A stretch of DNA of 64,000 nt from Hahellaceae bacterium (GCA_016716085.1 JADJWY010000008.1:448291-512290); one strand, 5' to 3'; shown: positions 8,999-17,517, counted from the stretch's first letter. Notes: generated from the sequence alone by a model not told the origin. Numbers and translations: made by a program.

Positions 8999-10365
8999 TG
9001 GCGGGCATCGGCTTTGAAATACGCAAGATACTCAAGCGAAAAAGCTTTCTGTCACTGATACAGGCGTACGGCTATGCGGGCATCATCAGCTCCGGGCCCT
9101 GGGTGCTTTCCATTCTGAGCGTCTTACTGATTGGCATTCTGGCGCAGGTCGTTTCGGATAAGGACCATGCCGTGATGCAGTTTCTCGTGGCGGTCACCTA
9201 TCTGATGGCGGCCTCTTTGATTCTCACAGGCGCCATTCAGTTGCTCTTCACGCGCTTCGTCGCGGATCAGATCTACGCGGATCGCGAGGACCGGGTCATC
9301 CCCAATCTGCATGGCGCGATTTTGATGACCAGCCTGGTTGCGGCGGGATTGGGCATCTTGGTTTTGACACTGGCCTTTGATGAGTCCTTCGCAATAGAGC
9401 TGACACTGTTTCTGAATTTCATTGTGTTGTGTGATTTATGGATTGTTATGATCTTCCTCTCGAGCATGAAGGTCTATAATCAGATTCTGCTCTTATTCTT
9501 TTTGGGTTACGGATTGGCCGTGCTCACTGCCGTCCCGCTCAGCGTCTATGGTGTACCGGGCATGCTGACCGGCATGCTCATCGGACACAGCTTTTTGCTG
9601 TTTAGCTTTTTTTATCTGGTTTTGCGAAGCTACCCTGGTGAATCGTTTCTCCGTTTCGATTTTCTTAAACGGAAAAACGTGGTGCTGCGACTGGCTGCGA
9701 CGGGATTTTTCTTTAACTTCGCTGTCTGGATCGACAAACTACAATTTTGGTATACCGACCATACGTCGTCACCGGTCATGGGGCCAATGCGCGCCTCGGT
9801 GATTTATGATTTGCCAATTTTTCTCGCCTATCTTTCCATTATCCCCGGCATGGCCGTATTTCTGGTGCGTATGGAGGCAGATTTTGCGGAAAAATACCAT
9901 CAGTTTTACGACGCGATTCGCTCCGGCGATACCTTGCAGCATATTCGACTGTTTAAAGGGCAGATGGTTTACACCGTGCGCCAGGGTATCTACGAGGTTC
10001 TAAAGGTGCAGGGTATTACGGTGGCCATTTTGTTGCTCTGGGGGCAGGATTTGTTGGCACTGATGGGCATTTCCACCCTCTATACTCCGCTTTTTGCCAT
10101 TGATGTCGTTGCCGTCAGCATGCAGGTGCTGTTACTGTCCATCCTGAACGTGCTCTTCTATCTGGATAGTCGCAACAGCGCCTTGGGCATCTGCATTTTT
10201 TATTGGGCCTTGAACGGTTTACTGACCGGGATCAGTATTAAAATGGGGGCATCCTTCTATGGTTATGGCTTCGCGCTGGCGAATACTTTGAGTATCATAG
10301 CCGGACTTTACCTATTGAATCGGAAGTTTAACCGCCTGGAATTTGAAACCTTTATGCTGCGCTAG
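8998..10365 (+). CDS. pelG: PelG: polytopic inner-membrane transporter of the Pel synthase
   Basis: A 455-residue protein with about 12 hydrophobic helices and the conserved PelG N-terminus MAGIGFEIRKIL. It belongs to the MOP/polysaccharide-transporter superfamily and is thought to move nascent Pel chain across the inner membrane together with PelF, PelD and PelE. The FAVWIDKLQFWY segment near residues 240-251 is also typical of PelG. The start codon overlaps the pelF stop by one base. It is the last recognisable pel gene, and no intrinsic terminator is evident in the 41 bases before the next gene. Confidence 0.93.
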   Translation: MAGIGFEIRKILKRKSFLSLIQAYGYAGIISSGPWVLSILSVLLIGILAQVVSDKDHAVMQFLVAVTYLMAASLILTGAIQLLFTRFVADQIYADREDRVIPNLHGAILMTSLVAAGLGILVLTLAFDESFAIELTLFLNFIVLCDLWIVMIFLSSMKVYNQILLLFFLGYGLAVLTAVPLSVYGVPGMLTGMLIGHSFLLFSFFYLVLRSYPGESFLRFDFLKRKNVVLRLAATGFFFNFAVWIDKLQFWYTDHTSSPVMGPMRASVIYDLPIFLAYLSIIPGMAVFLVRMEADFAEKYHQFYDAIRSGDTLQHIRLFKGQMVYTVRQGIYEVLKVQGITVAILLLWGQDLLALMGISTLYTPLFAIDVVAVSMQVLLLSILNVLFYLDSRNSALGICIFYWALNGLLTGISIKMGASFYGYGFALANTLSIIAGLYLLNRKFNRLEFETFMLR

Positions 10366-10406
10366 CGGCCGTCTGGGTTTCATCTTCCATACTTCCACGG
10401 GCTCTT

Positions 10407-11009
10407 ATGAATATAAAACCTTTTCCGCTTCGTAAACGTAGTATCTACATCGTCGACGTCACGCTACTCGACGTTCGACCACGCGTCTGGCGCAGACTCC
10501 AGCTTCCTGGCGCCACGCGTCTGGACAGAGTGCATCAGATTCTTCAGCACACCCTGGGGTGGCAGGATTGTCATTGCCATCAATTCAGAGCTGGAGAGGC
10601 GATCTACAGTGAAGTCGATCCCGACTTCAACAACGACTTTGCGTTGGATGAAAGTGACTACTCACTCTCAGATCTCCTGATCAATCCGGGCGATGAGATA
10701 TTGTATGAATACGATTTTGGGGATGGCTGGGAGCATCGGATCGAGTTAATTGAGACCTTGCCCATTGAAGACGCTAATGGGGTTCCGGTGTGTCTTGATG
10801 GTGACCGCGCGTGTCCACCGGAGGATGTGGGTGGTGCACCGGGCTACCAGCACATGCTGAAGGTGCTCGCGAATCCATCGCACCCGGAGTATCGGGATTA
10901 TTGTCAATTTATACCAGACGACTACGAGCCGGACTGGTTTGACCTGGATGACGTCAATGACATGTTGCTTATCTATTTTGGTGATTCGGAAGTCACGGAT
11001 AGCCACTGA
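10407..11009 (+). CDS. plasmid pRiA4b ORF-3-like protein
   Basis: A 200-residue soluble acidic protein of the pRiA4b ORF-3-like family (PF07929). Visible signatures are IYIVDVTLLDVRPRVWRRL near the N-terminus, HQILQHTLGWQDCHCHQF, the YEYDFGDGWEHRIEL block near residues 101-115, and CPPEDVGGAPGY near 136-147. The biochemical function is unknown. Relatives occur on plasmids and next to transposases, but no transposase is seen here. It starts 41 bases after pelG on the same strand and overlaps the next gene by 29 bases, so it may be read with the pel transcript. Nothing links it to polysaccharide synthesis. Confidence 0.85.
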   Translation: MNIKPFPLRKRSIYIVDVTLLDVRPRVWRRLQLPGATRLDRVHQILQHTLGWQDCHCHQFRAGEAIYSEVDPDFNNDFALDESDYSLSDLLINPGDEILYEYDFGDGWEHRIELIETLPIEDANGVPVCLDGDRACPPEDVGGAPGYQHMLKVLANPSHPEYRDYCQFIPDDYEPDWFDLDDVNDMLLIYFGDSEVTDSH

Positions 11010-11697
11010 TTTTCGTGCGTGGGCCTGCTTACGGTTCTTCGTTCTGGCTGGCGTGCTGAGTTTATTCGTAGGGCGTGCGCACGCCGACGAGGCATTACCC
11101 TCCGAAAACGTGACCTCACTCGTCCTGGGCGACTTTGCCGTCTCGGGCCTGGAGGGCTGGAAGGTCAAATCATTTGAAGGTAAAACGCGCTACTCCCTGA
11201 TGAATATTGATGGCATTCAAGTCTTGCGTGCCACGGCAAAGCGTTCAGCCAGTGGTCTGTTTCACGAACAAAAAATTGATCTCACCCGAACGCCGGTATT
11301 GCACTGGCGTTGGCGGGTCGATAAAGGCCCCAGGGATCTGGATGAAACGACCAAAGCAGGCGACGATTACGCTGCGCGTATCTACCTGGTGAAGTCGGGC
11401 GGCATTCTGATCTGGCGAACCAAGGCCCTCAATTACGTCTGGAGCTCAGGCACGGAACCCCTGAAACGCTGGCCGAATGCGTTTGCTGGGGAGGCCGTGC
11501 AGATGCTTGCGGTGAGAACCCAGCTTGACCGGAAAGGGGTGTGGTATGAAGAAAGCCGAAATGTCCGGGAGGATTTTAAGCGGTTTTTCGGCGAGGATGT
11601 GACGGAAATCGACGCCGTTGCCCTCATGACGGACGCTGATAACAGTGGCCAGCGTTCGCTGGCCTACTATGGTCAGGTGTACTTTACAGCCGAATAG
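10981..11697 (+). CDS. DUF3047 exported protein
   Basis: About 238 residues. A signal peptide (CLRFFVLAGVLSLFVG then AHADE) leads into a DUF3047 domain with LHWRWRVDKGP, DDYAARIYLV, NYVWSSGTEP and the C-terminal AVALMTDADNSG. Function is unknown; the fold is probably a beta-sandwich in the periplasm. The frame is open further upstream to TTG 10939 and ATG 10948. GTG 10981 is preferred because it places the signal peptide close to the N-terminus, although no clear ribosome-binding site distinguishes the choices. It overlaps the pRiA4b-like gene and ends 2 bases before the convergent prs-like gene. Confidence 0.8.
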   Translation: MIRKSRIATDFRAWACLRFFVLAGVLSLFVGRAHADEALPSENVTSLVLGDFAVSGLEGWKVKSFEGKTRYSLMNIDGIQVLRATAKRSASGLFHEQKIDLTRTPVLHWRWRVDKGPRDLDETTKAGDDYAARIYLVKSGGILIWRTKALNYVWSSGTEPLKRWPNAFAGEAVQMLAVRTQLDRKGVWYEESRNVREDFKRFFGEDVTEIDAVALMTDADNSGQRSLAYYGQVYFTAE

Positions 11698-11699
11698 GG

Positions 11700-12641
11700 C
11701 TATTTAAAGAGTTCCCCGACACTTTCCCCGGTGTGAATGCGTTTAATGGCTTCGGCAAGTAACGGCGCAACCGAGAGAACGGTCATTTTGTTCATCAGTT
11801 TGGCTGGCGGCAGGTCGACCGTGTTTGTCACCACGACCGAGGCCAGTTCTGAAGACGACAGTCGCTCGACCGCGGGTCCGCACAGGACTGGGTGAACAGC
11901 GCCGGCATGGACACTGGCGACGCCCGCGTCATGCAGGGTTTTGACCGTGGACATCAAGGTGCCGCCGGTTGAGATTTCATCCTCAAAAATGATGGCATTC
12001 TTACCCGCTACATCACCGACCACGTGGCCTTGCTTGACCTGAGTGTCGGAAACGCGGCGTTTATCAATGATTGCCATGGGAATATTCAGGCGGGTTGAAA
12101 ATTTGCCAGCCCGTTTGGCACCCCCAGCATCTGTCGCGACCGCCACCATATTGGAGACATCGTAGTTATCGCGAATGTGATTGGCGATGGTGGGTATCGC
12201 CGTCAGATGGTCAACAGGGATGTTGAAGAATCCGTGCACCTGATCAGCATGAAGATCCATCGTCAACACGCGATTGGCTCCGGCTGTCTGCAGTAAATCA
12301 GCAATGAGGCGGCCGGTAATGGAGATGCGTGGCGCATCTTTCTTGTCAGAACGTGCATAGGAGTAGTAGGGTATCACGGCGGTGATGCGGCGGGCCGAGG
12401 CGCTGCGAAGCGCATCAATGGCGATCAACAATTCCATGATGTGGTCACTGACCGGATGCGTAAACGATTGCACAACAAAGACATCTCGTTCGCGCACATT
12501 GCTTTGAATCTGCACGAAAAGATTGTCGTTGGAAAAGCGAGAAATCTCCATGGGGCTGAGTTCAATACCCAGATGCTCACAGATCTTGTTGGCCAGTGCC
12601 GGATTGGAATTGCAAGAAAAGACTTTTAACTGATCTTTCAC
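11700..12641 (-). CDS. prs: ribose-phosphate pyrophosphokinase (PRPP synthetase), divergent copy
   Basis: About 313 residues in the class I PRPP synthetase fold, which makes PRPP from ribose 5-phosphate and ATP. Visible: SRFSNDNLFVQI, the RITAVIPYYSYARSDKK flexible region, the LTMDLHADQVHGFF divalent-metal/ATP block, and AIIDKRR. The C-terminal HPVLCGPAVERL is more Bacillus-like than the usual enterobacterial form. The ribose-phosphate loop reads EDEISTGGTL at about residues 219-228, where DDIIDTGGT is typical, so one aspartate is replaced by Ser and one by Glu. The start is GTG 12639-12641. It stands alone, away from the usual ispE/pth neighbourhood of the housekeeping copy, suggesting a paralogue. 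Confidence 0.82.
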   Translation of the reverse strand: MKDQLKVFSCNSNPALANKICEHLGIELSPMEISRFSNDNLFVQIQSNVRERDVFVVQSFTHPVSDHIMELLIAIDALRSASARRITAVIPYYSYARSDKKDAPRISITGRLIADLLQTAGANRVLTMDLHADQVHGFFNIPVDHLTAIPTIANHIRDNYDVSNMVAVATDAGGAKRAGKFSTRLNIPMAIIDKRRVSDTQVKQGHVVGDVAGKNAIIFEDEISTGGTLMSTVKTLHDAGVASVHAGAVHPVLCGPAVERLSSSELASVVVTNTVDLPPAKLMNKMTVLSVAPLLAEAIKRIHTGESVGELFK

Positions 12642-12753
12642 AGAAGGCTTACCCCACCAATGACAGGTTATGATCAAGTAGAATTGCGGATAGTTTTAAC
12701 GACTGCAAGTACGGAAAGTATGGCAGGTGAATAGACAGATGGGAATCCGAATC

Positions 12754-13071
12754 ATGCGTAAAAATCTTAAGCCCCTTATCCTGGGAACGCTGTTAATGAG
12801 CGGCTGTAGCTGGGTCGAATTAAGACCGGAGGCCGTGGATGTATCGGTGGTGACCTCAGATGCAGTGGGGCAGTGTTCTTATAAGGGAATCGTCCAGGCG
12901 CAAACCAAAGCCAGTGTTGGCTTTTATGAGCGCAGTGCAGAAACGATTCAGAAAGAGCTGACAACCCTGGCACGTAATCAGGCTGCGGTGTTGGGCGCTA
13001 ATCGCCTGGTGCCGGACTCCGTTATCAATACGGACGGGTCGCAACGCTTCAAGTCTTACCTGTGCCCTTGA
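12754..13071 (+). CDS. small DUF4156-like lipoprotein
   Basis: About 105 residues. A lipoprotein signal peptide has a clear lipobox LMSGC and is followed by a short mature domain containing VGQCSYKGIVQAQTK and AAVLGANRLVPDS, ending YLCP. This pattern fits the DUF4156 family of small outer-membrane lipoproteins of unknown role; the two Cys in the mature part could form a disulfide. ATG 12754 follows GGGA at about 10 bases. In-frame GTG 12727 and ATG 12739 are alternatives that only lengthen the signal peptide. Its 3' end overlaps the rluA start by 10 bases. Confidence 0.7.
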   Translation: MRKNLKPLILGTLLMSGCSWVELRPEAVDVSVVTSDAVGQCSYKGIVQAQTKASVGFYERSAETIQKELTTLARNQAAVLGANRLVPDSVINTDGSQRFKSYLCP

Positions 13072-13784
13072 GCGAGGCGCATGAGGCGGCTGGATCATTC
13101 CCGGGGCGGCTGACCCTGGATGATGCCTATGCGCCACCAACCGAGCCCTGGCTCGACATTCTTTACCATGACAAGGATATTGTGGTTTTGAATAAGCCTG
13201 CCGGCTTGTTGAGCACACCGGGCCGCGACCCCGCGCGTCAGGACTCAGCGCTTCTCCGGGTTCGGGCGCAATTCGGTTGGGCCGAGCTGGTTCATCGTCT
13301 GGATGCAGCCACATCCGGTATCCTGGTGCTGGCCTTGAGGCGTAAGGCAGAGATTGACCTGAAACGACAATTTCACGAACGGCTTACTCAGAAGCGTTAC
13401 CGGGCGAGGGTGCTGGGCAGGGTCGAACGGGACGAAGGGGAAATTGACTTGCCTTTGTTTCCAGATTTTGACCACAAACCGCTGCAAAAAGTCTGCACCG
13501 TCCATGGCAAACCTTCGATCACCCGATTTCAGGTGCTGCAACGCTCAGCCACCACCTCTTTGTTGGAACTGATTCCAATAACGGGACGCTCCCATCAACT
13601 GCGGGTGCACCTCATGGCCATAGGGCACCCCATTCTGGGGGATCGTTTTTATGGTGTAAACTCGGGCGCCAATGCGCTGGCAGATCGCCTGTTACTGCAT
13701 GCGGAAAGCCTGACGTTTCAGCATCCTTATGATGGCCGGGAGATGCTTTTTAAAGCAGAGGCGAACGTCGACTCAGGTTTTTAG
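13062..13784 (+). CDS. rluA: RluA: 23S rRNA U746 / tRNA U32 pseudouridine synthase
   Basis: A 240-residue member of the RluA subgroup without an S4 domain. Near-identical landmarks to the Escherichia coli enzyme are visible: EPWLDILYHD, VVLNKPAGLLSTPGRDP, the catalytic HRLDAATSGI with the nucleophilic Asp at about residue 81, DLKRQFHERL, ITGRSHQLRVH and GHPILGDRFYG. It isomerises uridine in 23S rRNA helix 35 and in several tRNA anticodon stems. The start is GTG 13062 inside the preceding lipoprotein gene, and TTG 13068 is an alternative. Its stop overlaps the stop of the convergent small PBP-like gene. Confidence 0.93.
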   Translation: MPLSEAHEAAGSFPGRLTLDDAYAPPTEPWLDILYHDKDIVVLNKPAGLLSTPGRDPARQDSALLRVRAQFGWAELVHRLDAATSGILVLALRRKAEIDLKRQFHERLTQKRYRARVLGRVERDEGEIDLPLFPDFDHKPLQKVCTVHGKPSITRFQVLQRSATTSLLELIPITGRSHQLRVHLMAIGHPILGDRFYGVNSGANALADRLLLHAESLTFQHPYDGREMLFKAEANVDSGF

Positions 13785-14215
13785 GGGAGCCGGTAGAGGA
13801 TTTTGATGCCTGAAAGAGAGGTCTCATTGTCCACTGCATCCAGATCGATGTAACCGATCGCGTTGTGTGTCGCTTTAACACGTTCCAGAACGGAAAGGTC
13901 GTCATTCTCAATTTCGGGAATTCGGCCTTTGCCACTGAATAAATAGGCTGCCCGGTAGCCAGAAAGCTGGGACGGCGTCATGTCCATTTCTGCATGATAA
14001 AAGGTGGCGAGCGTAGGGCTGTCGACGGATTGATCCAGGGTCAGTATTTCTGTCCGCGAAGAGGGGAACAATTGCAGACGGCCCAGAAAAATTTTACGTA
14101 CCTCGCTTTCTGAGAGCGACGCAAGGGGGTTTTGCACATGGGCAATCACCGCAATTTCTGCCTGTGCGGTTACGACTAACTGGCTCAGGAGGAGCGCAAG
14201 CAGGATGCGAATCAT
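13781..14215 (-). CDS. small periplasmic PstS-like (PBP-like) protein
   Basis: About 144 residues. A signal peptide (LLALLLSQLVVTAQA) leads into a short periplasmic-binding-protein-like domain with NPLASLSESEVRKIFLGR, SGYRAAYLFSGKGR and NAIGYIDLDAV. This pattern is familiar from the small phosphate-binding-protein-like (PBP_like_2) group, which has only one lobe of PstS. The frame extends upstream to 14377, but that part overlaps the porin gene and looks non-native. ATG 14213-14215 gives a proper signal peptide and a 10-base spacing from the porin stop. The two are probably co-transcribed, porin first. The ligand is unknown; phosphate or another oxyanion is only a guess. Confidence 0.72.
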   Translation of the reverse strand: MIRILLALLLSQLVVTAQAEIAVIAHVQNPLASLSESEVRKIFLGRLQLFPSSRTEILTLDQSVDSPTLATFYHAEMDMTPSQLSGYRAAYLFSGKGRIPEIENDDLSVLERVKATHNAIGYIDLDAVDNETSLSGIKILYRLP

Positions 14216-14225
14216 GCGGCACCCT

Positions 14226-15470
14226 CTAAAAAACCAGGTCCAGCGTAAATGAAACCATCGATGTGGCATCGGTGGGGCTTGGATCTCCGTCTTCCGGGTA
14301 GAGGTTGCCGGAGGAATCATCACTGAAAATGAACTGTTGCCACTCTCCTTTGAGTGCGAGATTGGATAAAAGGTCAAGACGAAAGCCCAGCGTCAGCGTG
14401 CGCTCCTTGATGATGTAGCCCTCAGCGGCAAAACGCGCACCTGATCTCAACGCATCGGCGGCCGGAATCTGACCAGCGGGAAGGAATTCGTAAGACGCTT
14501 CCAGGTCATCGAGGATGTGCTGTTTGACACTGTTCTTGTAGGCCCCAACCACGATATACGGCGTTAGCCGATCGACGCTGTACTGGATGGAGAGGTACCA
14601 GCCCTGGGAGTAGGTGCTGAAGCCCTCGTCAGGCCCCTCGACATAGTACCACTCCGAGGTTACCACCGTCGGTCCGAAATATGCCTGCAGGCCCAGGCCA
14701 TGGTAATAGTACCAGCCATTGTCCAGCGTCCAGTCCTGGGCCAGTTTTTCAAACCGGCTATCGTAGGTGGAGAGAAGCTGAAACCCATTGGTCAGTGGCG
14801 CAAAGCTGTCTGTGTAAATGTCTGCCCGCAGCGCCATCAACGCATAACGTAGCTTCAGAAAACCCTGTCTCAGGCTAAGGTTGGCACCAAACAGGGGTTC
14901 ACCCGTAATGTGAATATCGTTGAATGATTCGTCCAGCACACCTCCATAGAATTGCATCTCGGTCTCGGCATCCAGCCAGTCGCCTGATTGTACATCCCGC
15001 GTGAGGGTGAAGTCGGTGCCATTAAAATTAGCCAGTGGATCAAAAACGGGGGTGTAGACATCGATCGGCGGTCTCACCCATACGTAGGAATAACCCACCT
15101 CGAGCGTGTCTGAATAAAGGTAATGCGGGGTTCTCAAACGGCCTGCCCGAATTCGCAGATCGGGTGCCATTTGATAGCTGAGGAACAACCAGCTGACCTG
15201 AGGCTCGTAGTCACTGTAGCTGTTGTAATTATACCCTCGGGAGAGCACCTGTCCGGTCAGTGAAAGACGATCCGCCAGGCGAGCCTGTCCCTGAAGCCCC
15301 AGCACGGTATCGGTATCAACGCTCCATTGATTGGAATAATCGCCAAATCGCAGCACGGGGTCATTGACCTTTCCGGCGGCCAGGGACGCAAAACCGGAAA
15401 ACCGAAAATTATCTGATTCCAGAGCCAAAACCGGTTCGCTGATAGCCAGGCTCAGCAGCAAGCAGCCCAT
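14226..15470 (-). CDS. porin-like outer-membrane beta-barrel protein
   Basis: A 414-residue protein with a signal peptide and a long series of alternating amphipathic strands. It begins FRFSGFASLAAGKV and ends MVSFTLDLVF with the C-terminal Phe typical of outer-membrane barrels. RIRAGRLRTPHYLYSDT and WVRPPIDVY near residues 110-140 resemble the trimeric-porin-like proteins often encoded with small PstS-like proteins. Substrate unknown. It lies immediately upstream of the PBP-like gene on the same strand and is divergent from the histidine kinase, with 178 bases between them holding both promoters. The start is ATG 15468-15470; its own ribosome-binding site is not obvious. Confidence 0.75.
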   Translation of the reverse strand: MGCLLLSLAISEPVLALESDNFRFSGFASLAAGKVNDPVLRFGDYSNQWSVDTDTVLGLQGQARLADRLSLTGQVLSRGYNYNSYSDYEPQVSWLFLSYQMAPDLRIRAGRLRTPHYLYSDTLEVGYSYVWVRPPIDVYTPVFDPLANFNGTDFTLTRDVQSGDWLDAETEMQFYGGVLDESFNDIHITGEPLFGANLSLRQGFLKLRYALMALRADIYTDSFAPLTNGFQLLSTYDSRFEKLAQDWTLDNGWYYYHGLGLQAYFGPTVVTSEWYYVEGPDEGFSTYSQGWYLSIQYSVDRLTPYIVVGAYKNSVKQHILDDLEASYEFLPAGQIPAADALRSGARFAAEGYIIKERTLTLGFRLDLLSNLALKGEWQQFIFSDDSSGNLYPEDGDPSPTDATSMVSFTLDLVF

Positions 15471-15607
15471 GATGGATGTGGCGTGGCGAATGATCTGATC
15501 CTCGCAGCGTGTGGCTAAAAATTAACCGCGCTGTTCCAGTATAGCAAAGGCTGGGGCGAGTCGGGTTCGCATTTTTGGCGGAATCACATAGGCTTAATGG
15601 AGGCGCA

Positions 15608-15652
15608 ATGCGCGAACTCTTTCAGGTCTGGCAACAGGGAGCGACCGGGTGA
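15608..15652 (+). CDS. possible 14-residue leader peptide upstream of the histidine kinase
   Basis: A short ORF (MRELFQVWQQGATG) starts at ATG 15608 behind a strong GGAGG and stops at TGA 15650-15652. The kinase GTG start at 15649 overlaps its stop in a GTGA junction. The arrangement suggests translational coupling of the kinase to a leader peptide. There is no run of regulatory codons pointing to attenuation. It could also be a chance ORF whose ribosome-binding site is not used. Confidence 0.35.
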   Translation: MRELFQVWQQGATG

Positions 15653-17517
15653 CCAAACGGCAGTCCGTTCACTTTTACATTTTCGCCATCGCAGGGGTGG
15701 GCAGCCTGGCGTTCCTCGTCTACCTATCGGTTAATATGTTGCAGGCCCGGGATACGGAGCAGCGCGTCAATCAATTGACCCAGCGGGACTATCCCGTCAT
15801 GGTTGAGCTGACGCAATTGCTCACGGATGCCTATAACCTGAGAGAGGGACTGGCTAACGCCATTTTGCTCAGGAATCGCTTTTTGATTGATGACGTGCTT
15901 GAAAACGCTGGGCAGGTTCAGGCGCGTCTGCAACGGATTCGGGCACTGTCCCAGCAGCAAACCGGGATGTCGGATCAAACAGAAGCCCTCTTCAGCGCCT
16001 ACCTTGATGAGGCGCGCGCACTGGCACTGGCGCTTACCACCGCAGAATTAAAATCCTCGACCGGGGAGGGGGGGCTGATTTCGTATCAGGAAAGCGCGAC
16101 GCACACGCATCAGGCTTTTGGCTTACTGGAAACCCAGATAAAAGGCTGGCTGGCCGCGCTCAATGCCGATTACGAGGCAGATATGCTGGAAATCGGTCAG
16201 CAGCTGAAGGGGACCTACCGTACCGCAATTATGGCGGGTTTACTGGTGATTATCGGGCTTGGCATCATGGCGTGGGGGATTGCTTCGCGCGTATGGGCGG
16301 CGATTGAGAGTTCGGATCGACTCAAGGAAGGCTTCCTGGCGACGATCAGTCATGAGCTGCGGACGCCCATCAACGGTATCATGGGGAATGTTGCCCTATT
16401 GAAAAAAACGGAACTGAGTTCTGAGCAAAAGGATCTGGTCGATTTGGCAAGAGTGTCTTCAATGGAAATGCTTAAAACTGTCGATGAAATCCTCACATTT
16501 ACTGAGTTTTTCTCGGGAACCCCACCCTTACGACAGGAACCGGTGGATCTCCATGCCTGCCTGACCAACACGCTTCGTATCATGTCAGATGAGTGTCGCA
16601 AGCGTGGACTGGAATTTGTTATCGATATTGAGGCCGCCAAAGGCCTGACGATCCTGACCGATGAACCCAAATTGATTCATATTCTGCGCAGATTACTCGA
16701 AAACGCGTATAAATTTACCCAGCAAGGCCGCATCGCATTCGACCTTAAAGCGATTCGCAATCCCTTCGACGAGACCCGGGCTGAGATTATGTTCTCGGTA
16801 ACTGACTCAGGCCCAGGTATCAAACAGGCTCATATTGAGGCCATGTTCAGACCGTTTCACCAGCTGGATGGTTCATTTACGCGAAAGTATGGTGGGCTTG
16901 GAATAGGATTGGCCATTTGCAAGGCGGTCAGTGATTGCCTCAAGGGGCGTCTGAGCTTTGATAATCGGGCAGACAGTGGCGGTGCCATTGTCACCTTTCA
17001 GTTTCCGGCCACAATTCAAAAGGCGTCGGCATCGGCATCGGCGTCGACATCGGCGTCGGCATCGGCGTCAGCATCGCAAATACCCCTGGAGCGTTCGGTC
17101 ACGGTGGCGAATAAGACCCCTGGTGCGCCGCCTTTGGTCCTGATTGTAGAGGATAATCGTGTCAACCAGGCGGTACTCGATAAAATGCTCAAAAAGATCG
17201 GTGCACGCACCGCGCTGGCGGGTAACGGCGTAGAGGCGCTGGATCGATTGAAACTGCAGTCACCAGACCTCATACTGATGGATTGTCAGATGCCGGTCAT
17301 GGATGGTTTTGATGCGACAGAGCGCATACGTCATTTAGGTGGCAGCCTGAGTCAATTGCCCATCATCGCGGTGACGGCAAATACGATGGAAGCGGATCGT
17401 CAGCGCTGCCTGAAGGTCGGGATGAACGACTTTATCAGTAAGCCGGTGGATTTGACGGTTTTAAAAGAACGTCTCGCTGCCTATATCAATCTACCCGAGG
17501 AAAGTGAAAATGGATGA
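15649..17517 (+). CDS. hybrid sensor histidine kinase with C-terminal receiver domain
   Basis: A 622-residue protein. Membrane helices at about 9-29 and 193-213 flank a helical periplasmic sensor of about 165 residues. The dimerisation/phosphoacceptor domain has H235 in ATISHELRTP, followed by an ATPase domain (N-box with ENAYKFT at 351-357, SVTDSGPG near 383-390, GGLGIGLAIC near 415-424). A low-complexity Ala-Ser linker (459-476) leads to a receiver domain with D545 (LILMDCQMP) and K598 (FISKPVD). No HPt domain is present, so phosphotransfer would need a separate HPt protein. The divergent porin/PBP pair is a plausible target. GTG start behind AGGGAG. Confidence 0.9.
   Translation: MTKRQSVHFYIFAIAGVGSLAFLVYLSVNMLQARDTEQRVNQLTQRDYPVMVELTQLLTDAYNLREGLANAILLRNRFLIDDVLENAGQVQARLQRIRALSQQQTGMSDQTEALFSAYLDEARALALALTTAELKSSTGEGGLISYQESATHTHQAFGLLETQIKGWLAALNADYEADMLEIGQQLKGTYRTAIMAGLLVIIGLGIMAWGIASRVWAAIESSDRLKEGFLATISHELRTPINGIMGNVALLKKTELSSEQKDLVDLARVSSMEMLKTVDEILTFTEFFSGTPPLRQEPVDLHACLTNTLRIMSDECRKRGLEFVIDIEAAKGLTILTDEPKLIHILRRLLENAYKFTQQGRIAFDLKAIRNPFDETRAEIMFSVTDSGPGIKQAHIEAMFRPFHQLDGSFTRKYGGLGIGLAICKAVSDCLKGRLSFDNRADSGGAIVTFQFPATIQKASASASASTSASASASASQIPLERSVTVANKTPGAPPLVLIVEDNRVNQAVLDKMLKKIGARTALAGNGVEALDRLKLQSPDLILMDCQMPVMDGFDATERIRHLGGSLSQLPIIAVTANTMEADRQRCLKVGMNDFISKPVDLTVLKERLAAYINLPEESENG
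17023..17076 (+). repeat. hexamer tandem repeat encoding an (Ala-Ser)n linker
   Basis: Nine near-perfect copies of a 6-base unit (gcatcg/gcgtcg) encode alternating Ala and Ser, with one Thr, between the ATPase and receiver domains of the hybrid kinase. Because the unit is six bases, gain or loss of copies keeps the frame and only alters linker length. Such repeats are prone to slippage during replication. Confidence 0.9.

Noticed and set aside
10407..11009. pRiA4b-like gene as evidence for a mobile element
   Set aside because: No transposase, terminal repeat or target duplication is visible nearby, so no element was called.
17023..17076. Hexamer repeat as a CRISPR or other array
   Set aside because: It is a contiguous in-frame coding repeat without spacers inside a kinase gene.
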